A DNA stretch of 6,254 nucleotides from JAEHDI01 sp035455185. Its GTDB lineage: Bacteria; Acidobacteriota; Terriglobia; Bryobacterales; Bryobacteraceae. The DNA lies in NCBI GenBank assembly GCA_035455185.1, contig DATIFQ010000416.1:1-6254 (forward strand). The letters run 5' to 3'. The position numbers were made by a program, and so were the translations under genes. Positions 1 through 5,606 of the stretch are shown here, piece by piece (position 1 is the stretch's first letter; each line of letters begins with the position of its first letter). Under the pieces are notes generated by a model. The model worked only from the letters and a program-made list of their open reading frames with translations. It was not told the DNA's origin and did no database searches.

Positions 1-397
1 CCCGGTAGCTCGGCAGCGTGCGGCCATCGCGCGTTTCCGTGTAGTCGGTCCGTGGTTTGGCGTACTGACCCGCGAAGCGGCCGACGCGGATCACCGGCCG
101 GTCGCTCCCATGGATCAGGATCAGGCTCATCTGGAGCAGAATCTTTAACTTGTTTGCGATCGGGCCCGACGTACACAAATCGAATCGTTCGGCGCAATCG
201 CCGGCCTGAAGCAGAAACCTCTCGCCCCGCGCTGCCTGCCCCAGGTGGGACTTGAGGAGGCCGACTTCCCACGAGGTTACCAGCGGCGGGAGCTTCGAGA
301 TCTCTTCGACCACACGGTCTACGTCGTCTTGGCAAGGGTAGGACGGCTGCTGGTCGGCGGGTTTCGACTTCCAGGATGAAGGAGACCAATCGTTCAT
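1..397 (-). CDS. Class II 3-deoxy-7-phosphoheptulonate (DAHP) synthase, N-terminal part, cut by the window edge
   Basis: This enzyme condenses phosphoenolpyruvate with erythrose 4-phosphate in the cytoplasm, the first step of the shikimate pathway to aromatic amino acids. Only the first 132 residues are present, against roughly 450 for the family. I recognise it by the W-x-P-x-S-W start (W4, W9), PADQQPSYP (13-21), LPPLV (36-40), QAGDCAERF (64-72), LLQM (87-90), VGRFAGQYAKPR (105-116) and LPSYR at the edge, where the family continues with Gly-Asp. From remembered family alignments, Cys68 matches the metal-binding Cys87 of Mycobacterium tuberculosis AroG, and Arg107 matches its PEP-contacting Arg126; the 39-residue spacing is identical. 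Small deviations are QAGDC for the usual QGGDC and KPRT for KPRS. The start is firm: an in-frame TAG lies at 407-409 and a good ribosome-binding site precedes the ATG. The protein lacks the N-terminal extension of the mycobacterial enzyme. The transporter gene is transcribed divergently. Confidence 0.93.
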   Translation of the reverse strand, partial: MNDWSPSSWKSKPADQQPSYPCQDDVDRVVEEISKLPPLVTSWEVGLLKSHLGQAARGERFLLQAGDCAERFDLCTSGPIANKLKILLQMSLILIHGSDRPVIRVGRFAGQYAKPRTDYTETRDGRTLPSYR

Positions 398-402
398 GGC
401 TT

Positions 403-408
403 TCCCCT
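403..408 (-). promoter_or_regulatory. Ribosome-binding site of the DAHP synthase
   Basis: Read on the minus strand this is AGGGGA, five bases before the ATG at 397-395. With the in-frame TAG at 407-409 it fixes the start codon. Confidence 0.75.
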
Positions 409-511
409 ATAGCTTCGCACCGCGCCTGCAACCGCGGGTGCTCCTCAATCAGAAACCGTGCGTCTGGCAACACCGGAATCCTTACGACCGGAAGTACGCA
501 CCCCGAAGCGG

Positions 512-526
512 CAAGGGAGTCCCTTG
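512..526. promoter_or_regulatory. Perfect 15-bp palindrome, candidate operator
   Basis: CAAGGGA and TCCCTTG are perfect 7-bp inverted arms around a single central base. One central base is too short for an RNA loop, so a dimeric protein-binding site is the more likely reading. It lies 42 bp upstream of the -35 box of the transporter promoter and 114 bp upstream of the DAHP synthase start, so it could act on either gene. The binding protein is unknown. Confidence 0.5.
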
Positions 527-540
527 TAAGTTGCTGATTT
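527..540 (+). repeat. 14-bp element TAAGTTGCTGATTT, first copy
   Basis: It abuts the right end of the 15-bp palindrome. A copy differing at one position (TAAGTCGCTGATTT) lies at 5477-5490 upstream of the sigma-54 promoter of the lipoprotein, in the same orientation relative to the rightward gene. Both copies are in promoter regions, which suggests a regulatory site, but two copies in 6 kb is thin evidence. Confidence 0.4.
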
Positions 541-568
541 GTAAACGTTAATGAAGGCATCAAAAACC

Positions 569-597
569 TTGACTCTGGATGCCGTCGCTCTTATAAT
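569..597 (+). promoter_or_regulatory. Sigma-70-type promoter of the TonB-dependent transporter
   Basis: The -35 box TTGACT (569-574) and the -10 box TATAAT (592-597) are separated by exactly 17 bp, giving 11 of 12 consensus bases. AT-rich sequence (541-568) lies just upstream and could act as an UP element. Transcription should start near 604, leaving a leader of about 127 nt before the ATG at 731. Confidence 0.8.
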
Positions 598-600
598 TGG

Positions 601-613
601 GCCGTAATTCGGC
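601..613. repeat. Short inverted repeat at the predicted transcription start
   Basis: GCCG and CGGC flank the 5-nt centre TAATT, exactly where transcription should begin. It could be an operator half-pair or a small 5' hairpin protecting the mRNA. Four-base arms in GC-rich DNA are common by chance, so this is weak. Confidence 0.25.
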
Positions 614-717
614 TTCAGGGTATCGGGTGATCTTTATCCGGTTCGTTGCGGTTGCCGTTTCGTCGGCGGCCAAGACAGCGTTGTGTAGACAGTTCTGACG
701 TTCCGGAGCGGCATCAT

Positions 718-723
718 AGGAGG
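718..723 (+). promoter_or_regulatory. Ribosome-binding site of the transporter
   Basis: AGGAGG is a full Shine-Dalgarno sequence seven bases before the ATG at 731. It selects this start codon. Confidence 0.85.
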
Positions 724-730
724 CTATGCG

Positions 731-3700
731 ATGTCTCAAACGAAAGTGCTGATCTTCGTGGTGATCATGCTGTTCGCGTTTTCTGCAACAGCACACTCGC
801 AGACCACGTTTGCCACTATCACCGGCACAGTAACGGACGCCACGGGCGCGGTCGTGCCAGGCGCCACTGTGACGGCAACGAACGTGGCTACCAATATCAA
901 AGCCACAACCCAATCAAACGAAGCCGGCAACTACACCATCGCCCAGCTCAAGGAAGGGACGTATTCTGTGCGAGGTGAGGCTGCGGGCTTCATGAGCTTT
1001 GTCGTTGACAGCGTTGCCCTTGTGTCCCGCGATGTGCGCCGCGTCGACATTCGTCTTGAGGTCGGCGCCGTGGAAACGGCCGTCGAGGTCAAAGGCGGGG
1101 CAACGCTCATCGAGACGGAAACGGCTCGCATCACCAGCACAAAAACCACGCTGGAGCTCAACACGCTTCCCACGAATTCGCGGGGGCTGTGGGCGTACCT
1201 CAACCTCGCGCCCGGCCTTCAGGGACAGGACGGCAGCAGCGTGACACGATTCGCCGGCAGCCGAGTGAACGAGAACAACTGGTCCATCGACGGGACCACG
1301 TTCTCGGACGGCGTGGACAACACGCAGACCGGCCCGCTGGCCAACTACATCGAATCCTTCCAGGAAGTGAAGATCGATCTGTCGAACAACTCAGCGGAAT
1401 TCGGCTCCGTCGGCCAAGTCACGATCATCTCCAAGTCGGGCACGAACGACCTTCACGGTGCACTGTTCGACTACTACTCCACGCCATGGTTCCGTGCTAA
1501 GTGCTTCTTTTGTAGCTCCCGCGGTACCGGAATCCGCCACGCGCCTGGAGGCGCCGCCGGTGGTCCGGTCTGGCTTCCCAAGATCTACGATGGACGGAAC
1601 AGGACCTTCTTTTACTTTTCGTATGAAACGGCGCGCGGAAGCGCGGTTTCACAGGTTCTGAACCCCATGGTTGCGCCGAGCGCCTGGAGAAACGGAGACT
1701 TCTCGAACCTGTCGACTCCGATCATCGACCCGACCACGGGACAGCCGTTCGAGGGGAACAAGATTCCCGAGGATCGAATCAATTCAGTCTCGAAGAAGAT
1801 CCAGGATAAGTTCTTTCCGCTGCCGAACTACGGCGATCTGGTGAATCTCCACAGCCAGAACTACCGGGAACTGAGGGTGCGGGCTTACGATCCCTCCACC
1901 TACTGGACCACTCGCATTGACCACAAGGTCCGTGATGGCGATCAAATCTTTGGAAGATACACTTGGTCCCGTCTGTACAACCGTCCCTGGGAAGGCAACC
2001 TTCCGACCATCGGCCTGCGCTGGCAGCAGCGTGACGATCGCGCCGCGACCACCTCGTGGACCCATTCGTTCCGTCCGACCCTGCTCAACGAATTCCGGTG
2101 GGGGTTCGGCTTGAACAACAATCCTATCAACTACGACTTTGGCAAAGGTTCCACACAGCACGGCGTAGACCTGGTCAAGGAATTGGGATTAGTCGGCCTT
2201 GCTCCTGATCTGCCGGACATCAACGGAATTCTCAACATCACGTTCAACAACGGCATGACCGGGCTGTATCAGTACCCGTGGCGGAAGAAGGGCTACCGCA
2301 CGCACACCGAGGAGATTCAGGACCATGTGAGCTGGTTTAAGGGTCGTCACAATCTGAAGTTCGGTTTCTACCTGTTGCGCGCCGAATACGACGACTTCGG
2401 CGCCAGTGGGAACCTCTTCGGAAACGTGCGGTTCACCGATCGCTTCACGGGCCAGCCATATGCAGACTTTCTGCTCGGCTTGCCGACGACGGCATCCCGC
2501 GCATTCCCGCCAGTGGAGGTCGCCAGGAATCGCTGGTCCTACGACTTCTTCGCCACTGACGATTTCAAGCTCAGCCCGAAGCTCACCGTTAACGTGGGCG
2601 TGCGGTATGAGCTGCACCTGAATTGGCGGGAGAACAACGGCCTGATGTCGCTGTTCGACATTAAGTCCGGCAAGCTCATCGTCCCGGACGGCGCTCTTTC
2701 CAAGGTGAGCGCAATCTTCCCGAAGGACTACGTCGGCGTCGCGGAAGCCAGTTCAGTCGGCTGGGAGCCGCAGACGCTGGTCCGCCAGGACAAGAACAAC
2801 ATCGCGCCCCGCATCGGACTCGCGTACCGTCCGTGGGGCAACGACACGGTCTTCCGAGCCGGCTTCGGAATGTTCTACAACGTCGTGCCGTTCGTCTACG
2901 TGCTGAACTTCGGCGACGTACCCTTCCTTCTGGCGGAGCCGTCTTACAACAACCCGAAGGACAACCCTCAGGTGATCTTCCCGCGGGTGTTCCCGTCAAC
3001 CGGCACCGGAGGCCCGTCCGAGGTTAGCCTCTCTGCCGCCGAGAACCCCGACTACAGGACTCCATACTCGCTCCAGTACAACTTCACCATCGAGCGGCAG
3101 CAGTGGAACACCGGGTTCCGTCTCTCTTACATTGGGACGGCAATGCGAAAGGGACCGTGGCAGTATAACTACAATGCCCCGGTGGCCAACGACCAGCCGT
3201 TCATCTCCAAGGGAAGGGCGTTCCAGAACTATCCCGAGATCTGGTATGTCACTAATGGTGCCGGCCACCAGTACAATGGGCTCACCGCGGAGGCGTTGCG
3301 CCACCTGGCCGGCGGGCTTTACTTCCAGGGTTCGTGGACCTGGGCGCGGGATCGCTACGATCTGGATTACAACTGGGATTTCGGCGGCGAAAAGTTCATC
3401 TCCGAGGACCCGAGGAACCGCAAGCGCGAGATCGGCCCTGCTCAGGAGATCCCGACCCATCGCTTCAGCACCAACTTCATCTACCAACTCCCCTTCGGCA
3501 AGGGCCGCCATTTCGGTTCCAACGTTTCGAGGCTCGGCGACCTGCTCATTGGTGGTTGGGAGCTTAGCGGCATCTACACCGCGCAAACCGGCCAGTTCCT
3601 GACGCCGTTTTGGTCAGGAGACGACCCAGTCGGCATCTCCTTCACCGACTCGGACACGCCGGCATCGGTCACCCTCCGCCCCGACGTTCTGCGGAATCCC

Positions 3701-4051
3701 AATTTTTCCAGCGGGCAGCGGACGATCGAAAAGTGGTTTGACACAGGCGCATTCGCTCCGCCCCAGGCCGGCTCCTTTGGCACATCCGGCAAGGGCGTGA
3801 TCATAGGTCCCGGCGTGAACGTCTGGAGTGTCGGATTCGCAAAGGAATTCGGTCTCTACGAGAGAGCAAGACTGCGCTGGGAGATGACCGCCACCAACTT
3901 CTTCAACCACCCGAACTGGGTAAATCCCAGCACGGACATCACCGACTCCTCTGTGGGCGAAATCACCAGCGACGGTGGCGTGACGAGCGGATCGGTTGGG
4001 GACCGGGCAGGCTCACGCAACTTCCGCATGGGCCTTCGGCTCCAGTTCTAG
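731..4051 (+). CDS. TonB-dependent outer-membrane transporter, Oar-like, with carboxypeptidase-regulatory-like N-terminal domain
   Basis: This is a 22-stranded-barrel type outer-membrane receptor, 1106 residues, the usual size for the acidobacterial Oar-like group. Residues 1-23 are a Sec signal peptide (hydrophobic stretch 6-18, then AHS before Gln24). Residues 27-110 form a CarboxypepD_reg-like beta domain (GTVTDATGAVVPGATVTATN, then the GNYTI and GTYSV strands). The plug follows at about 115-240, with NENNWSIDG (180-188) and the run to VTIISKSGTNDLHG (230-243). The barrel begins near GGPV (277-280) and the GRNRTFFYFSYE segment (288-299), typical of acidobacterial receptors. It ends in FRMGLRLQF, with the terminal Phe expected for outer-membrane insertion. 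I see no clear TonB box. The only two cysteines form a C-x-x-C pair at 258 and 261. The substrate cannot be read from the sequence; the neighbouring acid-sugar-type enzyme makes a carbohydrate plausible. The start is set by AGGAGG at seven bases, and a strong sigma-70 promoter lies upstream. Confidence 0.93.
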   Translation: MSQTKVLIFVVIMLFAFSATAHSQTTFATITGTVTDATGAVVPGATVTATNVATNIKATTQSNEAGNYTIAQLKEGTYSVRGEAAGFMSFVVDSVALVSRDVRRVDIRLEVGAVETAVEVKGGATLIETETARITSTKTTLELNTLPTNSRGLWAYLNLAPGLQGQDGSSVTRFAGSRVNENNWSIDGTTFSDGVDNTQTGPLANYIESFQEVKIDLSNNSAEFGSVGQVTIISKSGTNDLHGALFDYYSTPWFRAKCFFCSSRGTGIRHAPGGAAGGPVWLPKIYDGRNRTFFYFSYETARGSAVSQVLNPMVAPSAWRNGDFSNLSTPIIDPTTGQPFEGNKIPEDRINSVSKKIQDKFFPLPNYGDLVNLHSQNYRELRVRAYDPSTYWTTRIDHKVRDGDQIFGRYTWSRLYNRPWEGNLPTIGLRWQQRDDRAATTSWTHSFRPTLLNEFRWGFGLNNNPINYDFGKGSTQHGVDLVKELGLVGLAPDLPDINGILNITFNNGMTGLYQYPWRKKGYRTHTEEIQDHVSWFKGRHNLKFGFYLLRAEYDDFGASGNLFGNVRFTDRFTGQPYADFLLGLPTTASRAFPPVEVARNRWSYDFFATDDFKLSPKLTVNVGVRYELHLNWRENNGLMSLFDIKSGKLIVPDGALSKVSAIFPKDYVGVAEASSVGWEPQTLVRQDKNNIAPRIGLAYRPWGNDTVFRAGFGMFYNVVPFVYVLNFGDVPFLLAEPSYNNPKDNPQVIFPRVFPSTGTGGPSEVSLSAAENPDYRTPYSLQYNFTIERQQWNTGFRLSYIGTAMRKGPWQYNYNAPVANDQPFISKGRAFQNYPEIWYVTNGAGHQYNGLTAEALRHLAGGLYFQGSWTWARDRYDLDYNWDFGGEKFISEDPRNRKREIGPAQEIPTHRFSTNFIYQLPFGKGRHFGSNVSRLGDLLIGGWELSGIYTAQTGQFLTPFWSGDDPVGISFTDSDTPASVTLRPDVLRNPNFSSGQRTIEKWFDTGAFAPPQAGSFGTSGKGVIIGPGVNVWSVGFAKEFGLYERARLRWEMTATNFFNHPNWVNPSTDITDSSVGEITSDGGVTSGSVGDRAGSRNFRMGLRLQF

Positions 4052-4065
4052 CCGTTTGTTGTGAT

Positions 4066-4093
4066 GGGGAGCCTGCCGCTGGGCGGGCTCCCC
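4066..4093. terminator. Strong stem-loop between convergent genes, probable bidirectional terminator
   Basis: GGGGAGCCTGCC and GGCGGGCTCCCC pair as a 12-bp stem (one G-U wobble) closed by the tetraloop GCTG. It starts 14 bases after the transporter stop and ends 37 bases before the stop of the convergent minus-strand gene. Neither side has a U tract, so it is not a textbook intrinsic terminator; it may need Rho or act as a 3' end stabiliser. Confidence 0.65.
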
Positions 4094-4130
4094 TACTCTC
4101 GCCTGGCGACCTCTTCATTCATTGTCGCAA

Positions 4131-5411
4131 TCAGCTCCATTTGTACTTTCGCGCCATGGCCTCGTTCAGCTCATAGCCGATGCCGGGTCGTGTCGAAGGG
4201 ATGATGTAGCCGCTCTTCCACTCGATCGGCTCCTTCAGCAATTCCGCGTGGATGCCGCCCATGTCCTCGATGCTCTCGATGATCAGAAAGTTCGGGCAGC
4301 AGGCCGCGATTTGAATCGACGCCGCGGCGACGATCGGTCCGTCCCAGACGTGCGGCGTGATATGCAGGTAGTACGCTTCAGCCATGCCAGCGATCTTCTT
4401 CGCTTCCAGAATTCCGCCGACGTGCCCGACGTCATAGTTGAAAATCGCCGCCGCCTGGCATTCGATCAGGCGAGCGAAATCGTACTTCGTCGTCAGTCGC
4501 TCGCCCGTGCAGATCGGGATGCTGGTTGCACGCGCCACCTTTGCCATCTCGGTCATGTTCTCCGGCGGCACCGGCTCCTCGAACCACATCGGGTCGAACG
4601 GCTCCAGGCGTTTCGCCAGCCGGATCGCCCCCGCCGCCGTCATCTGCCCATGCGTGCCGATGAGAACGTCACACTTGTTGCCGACGGCTTCGCGAATAGC
4701 CTTGATGGAAGCCTCGGCGGTCACCAGCGCCTCGAGTGATTCCTGCACCGGCATCACCTGCTGGTAGTCTTCGTAGACCTGCCTGTGCTGCTGTATCGGA
4801 TCCAGTTTCACCGCGTTGAATCCCTGCGCAACGTACGCTGCCGCTCGCTCGGCGCAGTACGCGGGATCAAGCCATGTCGTCCGCCTGCCTTTGTCGGACT
4901 TCCCCGCGTAGAGGTAGGTGTAAGTCCGGATGCGCTCCCGCACCGCCCCCCCGAGGAGGTCGTAGACAGGCCGGCCAGTGTCCTTTCCGATGATGTCCCA
5001 GCACGCCATCTCGATGGCGCTGATGACGCCCATCTTCGTGAACTCGGGGTAGTGACTGTAGTTCAGGTTGTAGAGTTTGTCGTACAACCGTTCCACCTGA
5101 TAGGGGTTCGCGCCGGCCACCGCCGCCCCGACAATGTCGTTGATGAGGATCTCGACCGCCGGCGGCCGGAAAGAGATTCCTAGCAAGTCTACTTCGCCGT
5201 ATCCCACAACTCCGGAATCGGTAAGCAGCTTAAGGAAAACCCACGCGGAACCGCCTTTCGATGGTGGCGGGTTCCTTACGGCGAATGTCTCGACGCCAGT
5301 GATTCGAATTTTGCGAGAGCTGAGCGCGGCGACTGGTTGAGAATACTGCCTCGCAAACGTCGCCGGAGCGGCCAGCCCCGCCTTCATGATTTGCCTGCGT
5401 GTGAGTTCCAT
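4131..5411 (-). CDS. Enolase-superfamily protein (mandelate racemase/muconate lactonizing enzyme type), probable acid-sugar dehydratase, with Tat signal
   Basis: The 426 residues show the N-terminal capping domain (about 33-155, with GYGEVDLLGI and the SAIEMACWDIIGKDTGRPVYDLLGG segment) followed by the TIM-like barrel. Aligned from memory to E. coli galactonate dehydratase DgoD, the spacing is exact: Lys202/Asp204 (KLD), His254 (DgoD His185), Glu278 (Glu209), Glu304 (Glu235), Asp327 (Asp258), His354 (His285) and Glu379 (Glu310). The first metal ligand, DgoD Asp183, is Gly252 here (IGTHGQ). The family abstracts a proton alpha to a carboxylate with Mg2+; dehydration of a sugar acid is the likely reaction, substrate unknown. 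Residues 4-10 (TRRQIMK) fit a twin-arginine motif followed by a weakly hydrophobic stretch, so export to the periplasm is possible. The start has AGGGAG eight bases upstream. It converges with the transporter and diverges from the lipoprotein. Confidence 0.9.
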   Translation of the reverse strand: MELTRRQIMKAGLAAPATFARQYSQPVAALSSRKIRITGVETFAVRNPPPSKGGSAWVFLKLLTDSGVVGYGEVDLLGISFRPPAVEILINDIVGAAVAGANPYQVERLYDKLYNLNYSHYPEFTKMGVISAIEMACWDIIGKDTGRPVYDLLGGAVRERIRTYTYLYAGKSDKGRRTTWLDPAYCAERAAAYVAQGFNAVKLDPIQQHRQVYEDYQQVMPVQESLEALVTAEASIKAIREAVGNKCDVLIGTHGQMTAAGAIRLAKRLEPFDPMWFEEPVPPENMTEMAKVARATSIPICTGERLTTKYDFARLIECQAAAIFNYDVGHVGGILEAKKIAGMAEAYYLHITPHVWDGPIVAAASIQIAACCPNFLIIESIEDMGGIHAELLKEPIEWKSGYIIPSTRPGIGYELNEAMARKYKWS

Positions 5412-5419
5412 GATGAGTT

Positions 5420-5425
5420 CTCCCT
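5420..5425 (-). promoter_or_regulatory. Ribosome-binding site of the enolase-superfamily gene
   Basis: Read on the minus strand this is AGGGAG, eight bases before the ATG at 5411-5409. It supports the start that includes the twin-arginine motif. Confidence 0.65.
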
Positions 5426-5476
5426 ATTGAAGCACCGACCGCAGCCACTGTGTAAAGATTACCGGTCGCGTTTTCC

Positions 5477-5490
5477 TAAGTCGCTGATTT
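5477..5490 (+). repeat. 14-bp element TAAGTCGCTGATTT, second copy
   Basis: It matches the element at 527-540 at 13 of 14 positions. It ends 15 bp before the -24 box of the sigma-54 promoter, so it lies next to the upstream edge of the polymerase site. It might be a conserved upstream part of that promoter class or a regulator site. Confidence 0.4.
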
Positions 5491-5505
5491 CAGGTACGCG
5501 AAGGC

Positions 5506-5521
5506 TGGCACGGTGTTTGCA
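5506..5521 (+). promoter_or_regulatory. Sigma-54 (RpoN) promoter of the lipoprotein
   Basis: TGGCACGGTGTTTGCA matches the -24/-12 consensus TGGCACG-N4-TTGCW at every specified base, with GG (5507-5508) and GC (5519-5520) ten bases apart. Transcription should start near 5532, giving a leader of about 75 nt. Transcription from such promoters needs an ATP-dependent enhancer-binding activator, which is not encoded in this window. Confidence 0.85.
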
Positions 5522-5554
5522 GAACTCGCTGGTGACTGGGACGCCTCCTGTACA

Positions 5555-5577
5555 TGACGGATACCAATGTTCCGTCA
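5555..5577. repeat. Inverted repeat in the lipoprotein leader
   Basis: TGACGGA and TCCGTCA are perfect 7-bp arms around a 9-nt centre. The element lies between the sigma-54 start and the Shine-Dalgarno sequence at 5592, so it would be transcribed. It could form a small leader hairpin or be a repressor site downstream of the promoter. Confidence 0.45.
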
Positions 5578-5591
5578 CAAGGGAGACGAGA

Positions 5592-5597
5592 AAGGAG
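5592..5597 (+). promoter_or_regulatory. Ribosome-binding site that decides the lipoprotein start
   Basis: AAGGAG lies directly against the ATG at 5598, which is too close to serve it, but nine bases before the ATG at 5607. The second ATG is therefore the likely start. Confidence 0.7.
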
Positions 5598-5606
5598 ATG
5601 GGGCAA

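Larger units (their letters stand above)
398..730. other. Divergent intergenic region between the DAHP synthase and the transporter
   Basis: This 333-bp gap contains no convincing gene; the reading frames through it show no family motif and run into the flanking genes or the promoter. From left to right it holds the minus-strand ribosome-binding site, a perfect 15-bp palindrome (512-526), a 14-bp element (527-540) that recurs at 5477-5490, an AT-rich stretch (541-568), a near-consensus sigma-70 promoter (569-597) and a leader of about 127 nt that ends in a strong Shine-Dalgarno sequence. CCGGAA occurs twice, at 473-478 and 488-493. I could not find a good promoter for the DAHP synthase on the minus strand. 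Confidence 0.7.

Noticed and set aside
52..255. Plus-strand open frame of 67 codons
   Set aside because: It is antisense to the clearly recognisable DAHP synthase, has no ribosome-binding site of note and no family motif.
410..560. Promoter for the DAHP synthase on the minus strand
   Set aside because: A TTTACA box is present near 541-547 but no acceptable -10 box follows at 16-18 bp.
540..575. A sigma-54 promoter downstream of the first 14-bp element, by analogy with the second copy
   Set aside because: At the corresponding spacing there is no GG-N10-GC pattern; the sigma-70 boxes explain this promoter better.
560..913. Minus-strand open frame of 117 codons across the transporter promoter and start
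   Set aside because: It covers the sigma-70 promoter and the signal-peptide coding region; its Cys/Arg/His-rich product has no recognisable domain.
2996..3586. Minus-strand open frame of 196 codons inside the transporter
   Set aside because: Long antisense frames are expected opposite GC-rich coding DNA; the plus-strand frame is intact and shows conserved barrel segments here.
4122..4739. Plus-strand open frame of 205 codons opposite the enolase-superfamily gene
   Set aside because: It runs across the active-site region of the real gene, its product is Arg-rich and without a motif, and it looks like a shadow.
5412..5470. Sigma-70 promoter for the enolase-superfamily gene (TTTACA on the minus strand)
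   Set aside because: The best -10 match is only 4 of 6, at a 19-bp spacing, and would overlap the ribosome-binding site region; not supportable.
5337..5606. N-terminal extension of the lipoprotein frame back to 5337
   Set aside because: It would overlap the divergent gene's start, read through the sigma-54 promoter and bury the lipoprotein signal peptide inside the protein.
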